A DNA stretch of 64,000 nt, from NCBI RefSeq assembly GCF_042658925.1, contig NZ_JBHSRF010000005.1, forward strand, positions 180,944 to 244,943. The letters are read 5' to 3'. Position 1 is the stretch's first letter; the number at the start of each line of letters is the position of its first letter. The position numbers and the translations under genes are program-made. Shown one piece after another: positions 47,005 to 54,580 of this stretch. The notes beneath the pieces are model-generated. The model saw nothing but the letters and a program-made list of their open reading frames with translations, did not search any database and was not told the DNA's origin. The stretch comes from Sphaerisporangium aureirubrum. Lineage in GTDB: Bacteria; Actinomycetota; Actinomycetes; Streptosporangiales; Streptosporangiaceae.

Positions 47005-48044
47005 GGTGCGATGCTCCTCGGTCGCGGGGACGCCGCCTCGCCGCTGCGCGCCGGTGGCGGCAGGGGCGTCCGGTCGGCGTGGCGCTGGCCGAGCCATGCG
47101 GCGGCGCCGGTCAGTGCGGGCTGTTCGGCGACGATGGCCGTGGTGGCGATGCCGCTCAGGTAGCCGGACGGCACGAGGTTGGCCTCGAAGCGGCGCCGGA
47201 AGTCGCTGTCCCGGATGCGCCGGACGATACGCGGCACGATCCCACCCCCGAGGTATACCCCACCGTGTGCTCCCAAGGTCAAAGCGACATTAGCCGCGAA
47301 GCTCCCCAGTAGACCACAGAACACCGAGACGGTACGCGAGCATAGCGAATCATCCACTCGGGCCACGATCTCCGCGGCCGGCAGCGGAGCCGCCGCCACC
47401 CCCTCCACCAGCGCCAGGCCGTGCCGCAGCCGGGCCAGGCCGGGCCCGGACAGCAGGTGCTCGGCGTCCACGAACGCCATCCCATCGGCCCGCAGCGCCC
47501 GGATCACCTCGATCTCCAGGTCGGTGACGACGGGCGCCGAGACGTGCCCGCCCTCGCCCGGCACCGGGACCCAGCCGCCGCGCGCGGGCACCAGCGCGGC
47601 GACGCCGAGACCGGTGCCCGGCCCGAGCACCGCCTTCACCATGCCGGGCGCCGGGGCGGGGCCGCCGAGGGACGCCAGGTCCTGCTCGCCGGCCAGCCGC
47701 GGCAGGGACAGCGCGAGCGCCTCGAAGTCGTTGAGGAGCTCCACGTACGGGATGCCGAGTCCGGCCCCCGTCCCCGCCCAGTCCGTGTTGGTGAGCCGGT
47801 ACCGGTCGCCGTGCACCGGCCCGGCGATCGCCAGGCACGCCGCCCCGGGCCGCACGCCCCCCGCGTGCAGCCGCAGGTAGTCGTGCACGGCGTCCGCGAG
47901 GCCGTCGTACTCGCCCCCACGAACGACGACGACTCTCTCCGGCCGGCCGCCCGGCCGGGTGACCAGCCCGAACCGCGCGTTGGTCCCCCCGACGTCGGCG
48001 ACCAGCCACGGGTCGCGCGCCGACGGGGTCTCGATCGCGCTCAC
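47001..48044 (-). CDS. glk: Glucokinase
   Basis: 347 residues from the GTG at 48044 (GTGA overlap with edd). ATP/phosphate-binding VADVGGTNARFGLV at the N-terminus, sugar-binding NTDWAGTGAGLGIPYVELLN with the catalytic Asp in LLNDFEALA, and GPGTGLGVAALVP. This is the Glk (proteobacterial-type) fold rather than the ROK-type glucokinase usual in actinomycetes, consistent with an acquired ED operon (inference). It phosphorylates glucose to G6P for the zwf enzyme. Downstream eda overlaps by 4 nt. Confidence 0.93.
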   Translation of the reverse strand: MSAIETPSARDPWLVADVGGTNARFGLVTRPGGRPERVVVVRGGEYDGLADAVHDYLRLHAGGVRPGAACLAIAGPVHGDRYRLTNTDWAGTGAGLGIPYVELLNDFEALALSLPRLAGEQDLASLGGPAPAPGMVKAVLGPGTGLGVAALVPARGGWVPVPGEGGHVSAPVVTDLEIEVIRALRADGMAFVDAEHLLSGPGLARLRHGLALVEGVAAAPLPAAEIVARVDDSLCSRTVSVFCGLLGSFAANVALTLGAHGGVYLGGGIVPRIVRRIRDSDFRRRFEANLVPSGYLSGIATTAIVAEQPALTGAAAWLGQRHADRTPLPPPARSGEAASPRPRSIAP

Positions 48045-49984
48045 GCGCGCCCCTCCGCGAACTCCGGCACGACGTCCAGGACGTCCCGGGGATCCGGGAC
48101 GCCTTGGGAGTCCCGCACGACCGGCAGCCCCCCGAAGGTGGCGGGCTCGGCGCCGCTCATGGCGAACACCCCGGCGCCGCGCTCGGCGGGCGCGGCCGTG
48201 CGGCGGAAGGCGGTGAACAGCTCGCGGCCGGTGCCGACCCACTCGTCGTCGGCCAGGGGACGGCCCGCCGGGGTGCGGGCCGCCAGCTCCGAAGCGGGCA
48301 CCAGCAGATCCAGCGTGCCCGCCGCGGAGTCCAGGCGGACCAGGTCGCCCTCGCGGACCAGCGCGATGGGCCCGCCGTCGGCCGCCTCGGGCGACAGATG
48401 GATGGCCGCGGGTACCTTGCCCGAGGCCCCGGACATGCGGCCGTCGGTGACCAGCGCCACCTTCTGGCCCCGGTCCAGCAGCACGGCCAGCGGCGGGGTC
48501 AGCTTGTGCAGTTCCGGCATGCCGTTGGCGCGCGGCCCCTGGTAGCGGATCACCGCGACGAAGTCCCGCCCGTCCAGCTCGCCCGCCTCGAAGGCCGCCA
48601 TCAGCTCGGCCTGGTCGTCGAACACCTTGGCCGGGGCCTCGATCACCAGGTGCTCGGGCTTGACCGCCGACACCTTGCTGACCGCCCGGCCGAGGTTGCC
48701 GTGCAGCATGTGGATGCCGCCGTCGGCGGAGAACGGGGCGGCCACCGGCCGCAGCACGCCGGGGTCGGTGCCGGCCGGCGGGACCTCCGTCCAGACCAGC
48801 TCGCCGTCCTTCAGCGACGCCGCGCCGCGGTAGAGCCCGAGGCCGTGCCCGGCGACGGTCAGCACGTCCTCGTGCAGCAGCCCGTTGTCCAGCAGGTCGC
48901 CGATGAGCGCCTGCATGCCGCCCGCCGCGTGGAAGTGGTTCACGTCGGCCTGCCCGTTGGGGTACATCCGGGTGAGCAGCGGCACGTGCGCCGACAGGGC
49001 GGCCAGGTCGTCCCACAGCAGCTCGATGCCCGCCGCGGCGGCGATGGCCACCAGGTGCATGGTGTGGTTGGTGGAGCCGCCGGTGGCCAGCAGCGCCACG
49101 GCCGCGTTCACCACGGCCTTCTCGTCGACCACCTCGCCGACCGGGGTGTACTCCGGCCCGTGCGCGGTGATCTCCACCGCGCGCCGCCCCGCCGCCGCGG
49201 TGAGGGCGTCGCGCAGCTCGGTGCCCGGGTTGACGAACGTCGACCCCGGCAGATGCAGGCCCATGACCTCCATCAGCACCTGGTTGGAGTTGGCGGTGCC
49301 GTAGAAGGTGCAGGTGCCGGGGGAGTGGTACGACTTCGCCTCGGCGTCCAGCATCTCGCCGCGCCCGATCTTCCCCTCGGCGAAGTGCTGGCGGGCCCGC
49401 GCCTTCACCTTGTTGGGCAGCCCGGACGGCATCGGCCCGGCGGGCACGAACAGCGCGGGCAGGTGGCCGAAGTGCAGCGCGCCGATCAGCAGGCCCGGCA
49501 CGATCTTGTCGCACACGCCGAGCAGCAGCGAGGCGTCGAACATGTCGTGCGACAGCGCGATCGCGGTGGCCATCGCGATGACCTCGCGGCTGTAGAGCGA
49601 CAGCTCCATGCCGGGACGGCCCTGGGTGACGCCGTCGCACATCGCGGGCACGCCGCCGGCGAACTGCGCGACGCCGCCCGCCTCGCGCACCGCCCGCTTG
49701 AGCAGCGGCGGGTAGGTCTCGTAGGGCTGGTGGGCCGACAGCATGTCGTTGTACGCGGACACGATGGCCACGCCGGGCCGTTCGGCGCCGCGCAGCGCCA
49801 GCTTGTCGGCGGGGGAGCAGGCGGCGAAGCCGTGCGCGAGGTTGGCGCAGCCGAGCGCCGTGCGCGCAGGGCCGCGCTCGCGGGCCTCGCGGGCCGCGGC
49901 GGCCACGCGCCGCAGGTAGGCCGCGCGGCTCGGGCGGCTGCGCTCGGCGACGCGCGCGGTGACCTCCTCGACGACGGGGTTCAC
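48041..49984 (-). CDS. edd: 6-phosphogluconate dehydratase
   Basis: 647 residues, full length for Edd. Start GTG at 49984 overlaps the zwf stop. Cys residues of the IlvD/Edd family iron-sulfur cluster are seen in GVCDKIVPG and TCTFYGTANSN, with further family motifs MCDGVTQGRPG, GGSTNHTMHLVAIA and VTDGRMSGASGK. Converts 6-phosphogluconate to KDPG. Longer than the dihydroxy-acid dehydratase IlvD and with the Edd-type N-terminus (NPVVEEVTARVAERSRPSR), so assignment to Edd rather than IlvD is firm, and is strengthened by eda, glk and zwf in the same operon. Confidence 0.95.
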   Translation of the reverse strand: MNPVVEEVTARVAERSRPSRAAYLRRVAAAAREARERGPARTALGCANLAHGFAACSPADKLALRGAERPGVAIVSAYNDMLSAHQPYETYPPLLKRAVREAGGVAQFAGGVPAMCDGVTQGRPGMELSLYSREVIAMATAIALSHDMFDASLLLGVCDKIVPGLLIGALHFGHLPALFVPAGPMPSGLPNKVKARARQHFAEGKIGRGEMLDAEAKSYHSPGTCTFYGTANSNQVLMEVMGLHLPGSTFVNPGTELRDALTAAAGRRAVEITAHGPEYTPVGEVVDEKAVVNAAVALLATGGSTNHTMHLVAIAAAAGIELLWDDLAALSAHVPLLTRMYPNGQADVNHFHAAGGMQALIGDLLDNGLLHEDVLTVAGHGLGLYRGAASLKDGELVWTEVPPAGTDPGVLRPVAAPFSADGGIHMLHGNLGRAVSKVSAVKPEHLVIEAPAKVFDDQAELMAAFEAGELDGRDFVAVIRYQGPRANGMPELHKLTPPLAVLLDRGQKVALVTDGRMSGASGKVPAAIHLSPEAADGGPIALVREGDLVRLDSAAGTLDLLVPASELAARTPAGRPLADDEWVGTGRELFTAFRRTAAPAERGAGVFAMSGAEPATFGGLPVVRDSQGVPDPRDVLDVVPEFAEGRA

Positions 49985-51468
49985 GGCAGGTCCTCCTCGT
50001 GCCAGGCCCGGCCGCTGCGGCCGAGCAGTTCGTGGGCGGCGGCCGGGCCGGTGGTGCCGGCGGTGTAGGGGCCGGGCACGGCGCCGTCCGCCTCCCAGGT
50101 GGCGATGATCGGGTCGATCCAGCGCCAGGCGGCCTCGACCTCGTCACGCCGCATGAAAAGGGTGGGATTGCCCGACAGCACGTCCATCAGCAGCCGCTCG
50201 TACGCCTCGGGCACCCGGGTGCGGAAGGTGTCGGCGAAGCTCAGGCTGAGCGGCACCGCGCGCGGCGTCACCTCGCCCGCACCCGGCTCCTTGGCCAGGA
50301 TGTGCAGCGTGATGCCCTCGCTGGGCTGCAGCCGCAGCACCAGCCGGTTGGGGCCGCCGCCGGGGAAGATCGAGTGCGGCACCTCCTTGAACTGCACCAC
50401 GATCTCCGAGCGGTGGAACGGCAGGCGCTTGCCGGTGCGCAGGTAGAACGGGACGCCCGCCCAGCGCCAGTTCTTCACCTCGGCGCGCACGGCGGTAAAC
50501 GTCTCGACGTGCCGCGAGGCGTCGGTCGGCGGGGTCTTGTCCGGCTCGTCCAGGTACCCGGGCACCGCCTCGCCGTCCACCTGCCCGGCGGTGTACTGGC
50601 CGCGCACGGTGAACCGGCGCGCCTCGGTGCCCGCGATGGGGCGCAGCGCCTGGAGCACCTTGACCTTCTCGTCGCGGACCGCCTCGCGGTCGTTGCGGGC
50701 CGGGGGCTCCATCGCGACCAGGCACAGCAGTTGCAGCAGGTGGTTCTGCACCATGTCGCGCAGCGCGCCCGCGTGGTCGTAGTAGCCGCGCCGCCCGGGG
50801 GTGCCGACCGACTCGGCGGCGGTGATCTGGACGTGGTCGATCCACAAGGAGTTCCAGATCGGCTCCAGGAAGGCGTTGGCGAAGCGCAGCACCAGGAGGT
50901 TCTGCACCGTCTCCTTGCCGAGGTAGTGGTCGATGCGGAAGATCTGGTGCTCGGCGAAGATCGCGCCGACCTCCTCGTTGATCCGCTGAGCGCCCTCCAG
51001 GTCGCGGCCGAGCGGCTTCTCCAGCACCACGCGGGAGCGGGGCGTGACCAGCCCGGCCGCGTGCGCCGCCCGGCAGAACGGGCCGAACGTCATCGGCGGG
51101 CTGGCCAGGTAGAAGATCCGGTCGACGTCCTCGTACCCGCCGAGCAGCCGGGTGAGGTCGCCCCAGCCGTCCTGGCCGGGGGCGCCGACGTCCACCGAGA
51201 CGTGCCGCAGGCGGCCGAGGAAGCGGTCCCAGCTCGCGGCGTCGCCGGTGTGCAGGCCGGGCCGCACGGCGGACTCGACCTTGCCGCGGAAGTCGGCGTC
51301 GGTGAGGCCGCCGCGGGACAGGGCGATGATCCGGGTCCGCGGGTCCAGGCGGCCGTCTCGGTCGCTGTGGAACAGGGCCGGGAGCAGCTTGCGCATCGAG
51401 AGGTCGCCGGTGCCGCCGAACACGACGAGGTCGGCGTGGTGGGCGGCTGGGGGCTCGGGCTCAGGCAC
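49981..51468 (-). CDS. zwf: Glucose-6-phosphate 1-dehydrogenase
   Basis: 495 residues. NADP-binding VVFGGTGDLSMRKLLPALF at the N-terminus, the catalytic RIDHYLGKE with substrate-binding Lys/His, and VPFYLRTGKRLP. Oxidises G6P to 6-phosphogluconolactone with NADP+ or NAD+. First gene of the ED operon; no 6-phosphogluconolactonase gene (pgl) is present, so the lactone is opened spontaneously or by an enzyme elsewhere. The promoter region is shared with the divergent ROK regulator. Confidence 0.95.
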   Translation of the reverse strand: MPEPEPPAAHHADLVVFGGTGDLSMRKLLPALFHSDRDGRLDPRTRIIALSRGGLTDADFRGKVESAVRPGLHTGDAASWDRFLGRLRHVSVDVGAPGQDGWGDLTRLLGGYEDVDRIFYLASPPMTFGPFCRAAHAAGLVTPRSRVVLEKPLGRDLEGAQRINEEVGAIFAEHQIFRIDHYLGKETVQNLLVLRFANAFLEPIWNSLWIDHVQITAAESVGTPGRRGYYDHAGALRDMVQNHLLQLLCLVAMEPPARNDREAVRDEKVKVLQALRPIAGTEARRFTVRGQYTAGQVDGEAVPGYLDEPDKTPPTDASRHVETFTAVRAEVKNWRWAGVPFYLRTGKRLPFHRSEIVVQFKEVPHSIFPGGGPNRLVLRLQPSEGITLHILAKEPGAGEVTPRAVPLSLSFADTFRTRVPEAYERLLMDVLSGNPTLFMRRDEVEAAWRWIDPIIATWEADGAVPGPYTAGTTGPAAAHELLGRSGRAWHEEDLP

Positions 51469-51573
51469 GGGAAGGCTCCGGAGATCGACCAGGTGAGGAC
51501 AGATCGGACACTAGCCGGAACTTATGACCGTTACAACCGTAGTTTTGCCGATTGAGATGAGCAACTTAGGAAC

Positions 51574-51586
51574 TTTGTATTACAAA
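51574..51586. promoter_or_regulatory. Putative ROK-repressor operator in zwf/ROK intergenic region
   Basis: TTTGTA-T-TACAAA, a perfect 6-bp dyad in an AT-rich patch (CTTTGTATTACAAAAG), directly before the GTG start of the ROK gene and about 105 bp from the zwf start. ROK repressors favour such AT-rich palindromes. A second AT-rich stretch (51528-51550) may hold the promoter elements. Confidence 0.55.
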
Positions 51587-51590
51587 AGAG

Positions 51591-52850
51591 GTGTGGTTGA
51601 CTGGTCCCGTGCGTCGACGATCAGCGGCCACGCTGGCCAGCAGCGGTGATGTGCTCGGTCTGATCAGGTCGGGAGAGGCCGTCACCCGGGCGGACATCGG
51701 CCGCGTCACGGGGTTGTCCCGTCCCGCGGTCGCCCTGCGGGTGGGCGAGCTCCTGGAGCACGGCCTCGTGGTGGAGAACACCGAGGGCCCGTCCACCGGG
51801 GGCAGGCCGCCGGCCCGGCTCGCGTTCAACGCGGCGGGGGGCGTCGTCCTGGTCGCCTCACTCGGCGCCGGGCGCACCCAGATCGCGATGTGCGACCTCG
51901 CGGGCCGCGAGCTGGCCCGCACCGAGCTGGAGATCGACGTCGAGCGCGGCCCTGACGTGGTGCTGCCGCTGCTGATGGACCACTGGGACGGCCTGCTCGG
52001 CGACCGCCCCATGGCGTCGGTGCGCGGGGTCGGCATGGGCGTCCCGGCCACCGTCGAGTTCGCGGCGGGCCGCACCGAGAGCGCCCGCGTCATGGCCAGC
52101 TGGACCGGCGTGGTCATCCCGCCGATCGTCTCGGCCCGTTTTCCGGTGCCGGTGTTCGTGGACAACGACGTCAACGTGATCGCGATGGGGGAGTACCGCA
52201 CCGCGTACGCCCCCGACGTGGACGACCTGCTCTTCGTGAAGGTGTCCACCCGCATCGGCGCCGGCGTCATCGCCGGGGGCGGCATCCTGCGCGGCGCGCT
52301 CGGCGCCGCGGGCGAGATCGGTCACATCCCCGTGCGGGACGGCGGCGGCGTGCTGTGCCGGTGCGGCAACATCGACTGCGTCGACTCGGTGGCCAGCGGC
52401 ACCGCGATCCTGCGCGACCTGCGGGCCCGGGGCCGCGAGGTGTCCTCCCTGGCCGACGTCGTCACGCTGGTCCGCGCCGGCGACGCCGAGACGATGGCCG
52501 TGGTCCGGCGGGCGGGCCGCCTGCTCGGCGAGGTGGTCGCCAGCGCCGTCAACCTGCTCAACCCCGCCGTGGTGGTCCTCGGCGGCGACGTCACCGAGAC
52601 CTTCCAGCCCCTCGTCTCGGCCGTCCGCGAGGTCGTCCACCGCCGCTCCACGGCCCTGTCCACCCGCAGCCTGCGCGTGGAGCGCACCCGCCTCGGCCCC
52701 GCCGCCGGCATCGTCGGGTGCGCCCTAATGGTGATCGACCACATCCTCGCCCCCGAGGTGGTGGACGCCTCGATGCGCTCAGCCGCGACCGTGGGAGCAG
52801 AGCAGCGTGGCCAGGGCGCGCTCCAGAGCGTGCGGGGCGGTTACCGGTGA
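51591..52850 (+). CDS. ROK-family transcriptional regulator
   Basis: 419 residues from the GTG at 51591 (GTG at 51609 also possible). N-terminal winged helix (GDVLGLIRSGEAVTRADIGR, TGLSRPAVALRVGELLEHGL), then an ROK kinase-like fold with the sugar-site motif GEIGHIPV and the Zn-binding CRCGNIDC loop. It does not look like a kinase because of the HTH domain. Divergent from the Entner-Doudoroff operon, so glucose- or intermediate-responsive repression of zwf-edd-glk-eda is likely. Its 3' end overlaps the convergent DUF2470 gene by 72 bp. Confidence 0.9.
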   Translation: MWLTGPVRRRSAATLASSGDVLGLIRSGEAVTRADIGRVTGLSRPAVALRVGELLEHGLVVENTEGPSTGGRPPARLAFNAAGGVVLVASLGAGRTQIAMCDLAGRELARTELEIDVERGPDVVLPLLMDHWDGLLGDRPMASVRGVGMGVPATVEFAAGRTESARVMASWTGVVIPPIVSARFPVPVFVDNDVNVIAMGEYRTAYAPDVDDLLFVKVSTRIGAGVIAGGGILRGALGAAGEIGHIPVRDGGGVLCRCGNIDCVDSVASGTAILRDLRARGREVSSLADVVTLVRAGDAETMAVVRRAGRLLGEVVASAVNLLNPAVVVLGGDVTETFQPLVSAVREVVHRRSTALSTRSLRVERTRLGPAAGIVGCALMVIDHILAPEVVDASMRSAATVGAEQRGQGALQSVRGGYR

Positions 52851-53510
52851 GGGCCACGGCAGGCGGATGAGGGTGGGGTCCTCGATGCCGGAGCGGACGG
52901 TCGCGCCGTAGCGGTCCAGCTCCCACAGCCAGGCGTCGGTGACGGGATGGCCGAGCAGGGTGCGCAGAGCGGTGTGGAGCTGGTCGCGATGCGACTCGTT
53001 GACGTGCGCCAGCATCTGCTCGGCGGCCTCCAGCAGGGGATCGGGGCCGGTGCCGAAGTAGTCGTCGGCGTCCAGCAGGCCCGACTCCTGGCCGGTGAGG
53101 TAGATGACCTGCGCCACGTCGACCTGGAACAGCCGCGGCCCGGCGGGGTCGCCCTCCACGGCGGCGAACAGGGACTCGTCGGGGCAGCGGGCGGCGACCG
53201 TGACCGCGGCGTCGCGGAGCAGGTCCCGCGGCACGGCCTGCGCCCAGCCCTGCACCTTCAGCAGGCCGCGCGGGTGGTCGATGCCCGCCAGCGCGCGGGT
53301 GGCGGTGAGGTCGACGGTGACCACGGCCTCGTCCTGGCCGGTCAGCGCGTGCAGGGGCTCGCCGGGCCGGACCAGCAGCAGCGGGCGGCCGGTCTCGTCG
53401 ACGCCGCCACGGGCGGCGTGCGCGGTGCCGTCGAGGGAGACGTGGGTGGGCACGGCGGTCAGGGCCAGGCCGCGGACGCGTTCGGAGATGGGCGGGACCG
53501 TGACGTGCAT
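52779..53510 (-). CDS. DUF2470 / HugZ-like protein, probable iron-regulated heme-handling factor
   Basis: 243 residues from the ATG at 53510 with GGAG upstream. The N-terminal part is a split-barrel flavin-reductase-like fold (DETGRPLLLVRPGEPLHALT), and the C-terminal roughly 75 residues (MLAHVNESHRDQLHTALRTL, ..VTDAWLWELDRYG) are a DUF2470 domain, as in HugZ-type heme oxygenases and related proteins. The divergent promoter contains two iron boxes, which supports a role in heme or iron use. Whether it degrades heme cannot be told from sequence alone. Confidence 0.75.
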   Translation of the reverse strand: MHVTVPPISERVRGLALTAVPTHVSLDGTAHAARGGVDETGRPLLLVRPGEPLHALTGQDEAVVTVDLTATRALAGIDHPRGLLKVQGWAQAVPRDLLRDAAVTVAARCPDESLFAAVEGDPAGPRLFQVDVAQVIYLTGQESGLLDADDYFGTGPDPLLEAAEQMLAHVNESHRDQLHTALRTLLGHPVTDAWLWELDRYGATVRSGIEDPTLIRLPWPSPVTAPHALERALATLLCSHGRG

Positions 53511-53562
53511 GACGGGTGCTCCTGGTTCTCGCTGTCGTGCGGTTCGTACGCCGTTAGTGCGC

Positions 53563-53597
53563 TAAGGTTAGGCTTGCCTTAGTAAGGCTTACCTAAG
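53563..53597. promoter_or_regulatory. Two overlapping IdeR/DtxR-type iron boxes
   Basis: TAAGGTTAGGCTTGCCTTA (53563-53581) matches the TTAGGTTAGGCTAACCTAA consensus at 15 of 19 positions. The overlapping TTAGTAAGGCTTACCTAA (53579-53596) is a second copy with one base missing in the left arm. Both lie between the divergent DUF2470 and S4 genes, the second ending 17 bp before the S4 start. Iron-loaded repressor would shut off both. Confidence 0.75.
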
Positions 53598-53612
53598 CAT
53601 AGAGGGGTCATC

Positions 53613-54227
53613 GTGCGCTACACCGGTCCGAAAGTGCGGCTGTCCCGGCGAGCCGGCATCCCGCTGACTCGCAAGGCCGTCCGCTATTTCGAGCGGCGGC
53701 CTTACCCGCCAGGCGAGCACGGCCGCAAGACCAACCGGCGTGCCGCCGGGGACTACAGCGTGCGCAGGCTGGAGAAGCAGAAGCTGCGCTGGTACTACGA
53801 CGTGTCGGAGAAGCAGATGCGCCGGTACTGGGAGCTGGCGCAGCGCCGCCCCGGCCGGTCCGGGGCCGAGCTGGTGAGCATCCTGGAGAGCCGCCTCGCG
53901 TCGCTGGTGCTGCGGTCCGGGCTCGCCCCGTCCATCTACGCGGCCCGCCAGTACGTCAACCACGGTCACATCACCGTGGACGGCCGTAAGGTCGACATCC
54001 CGAGCTACCTGGTCAAACCCGGCCAGACGGTGGCCGTGCGCCCCCGCTCGCGGGCGATGCAGCCGTTCGTCGCCGCCGCCGAGGGCGTGTACGCCGACGA
54101 GCTGACCGCGCCCTACCTGGCCGTCGACCTCAAGCAGCTCGGTTTCACGCTCACCGCGAGGCCGGAACGCGAGCAGATCAGGCTGCCCGTCGACGAGCAG
54201 CTCGTCGTCGAGCACTACTCGCGCTAG
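53613..54227 (+). CDS. rpsD: 30S ribosomal protein S4, cysteine-free paralogue
   Basis: 204 residues from the GTG at 53613 (AGGGG upstream). Complete S4: N-terminal YTGPKVRLSRRAGIPLTRKA, PPGEHGRK, ESRLASLVLRSG, and the S4 RNA-binding domain ARQYVNHGHITVDGRKVDIP. It contains no Cys, whereas the main actinobacterial S4 has a Cys-rich N-terminal zinc site, so this is the zinc-free (C-minus) form usually kept as a spare. It stands alone rather than in an rpsM-rpsK-rpsD-rpoA operon, which agrees with a paralogue. The iron boxes right upstream suggest induction under iron limitation. Confidence 0.92.
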   Translation: MRYTGPKVRLSRRAGIPLTRKAVRYFERRPYPPGEHGRKTNRRAAGDYSVRRLEKQKLRWYYDVSEKQMRRYWELAQRRPGRSGAELVSILESRLASLVLRSGLAPSIYAARQYVNHGHITVDGRKVDIPSYLVKPGQTVAVRPRSRAMQPFVAAAEGVYADELTAPYLAVDLKQLGFTLTARPEREQIRLPVDEQLVVEHYSR

Positions 54228-54296
54228 CTCCGTCGGCGGCACGTTCCCGCCCGGCGTGGTCACCGGCACCTTGTGCCGAGGCCCCGCCGGGTGTGG

Positions 54297-54527
54297 TCAC
54301 TGCGGCGGGCCGTACGGCTCGATGTGAGGGTCGGAGAATGGACCCTCAGCGGGCGGCGCGGCGCGGTGCGAGGCGTCCTCGGTGACGCGCAGCGCGTAGA
54401 GACCCTGGCCGGGGTCCAGGGGTACCAGGCCGTAGGCGGTGTCCACCTCGTCCTCGGCGAGGCCGAGTTCGCGGCGCGCGTCCGCCAGCGTGGCACCGGA
54501 CGGCAGGTGCACGGTGATCAGGACCAT
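54297..54527 (-). CDS. Small protein downstream of the S8 peptidase gene
   Basis: 76 residues, MVLITVHLPSGATLADARRE... with a beta-alpha start and an acidic, Pro-rich tail. No recognised family. It begins 53 bp after the stop of the subtilisin-like peptidase gene on the same strand, so the two are probably co-expressed. A propeptide-like or inhibitory partner of the protease is possible but only a guess. The RBS is weak. Confidence 0.55.
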   Translation of the reverse strand: MVLITVHLPSGATLADARRELGLAEDEVDTAYGLVPLDPGQGLYALRVTEDASHRAAPPAEGPFSDPHIEPYGPPQ

Positions 54528-54580
54528 GTCACCACGCTACGCGTCCGGCGCCGGACGGGCCGCCCCGACGCACGGGACGG

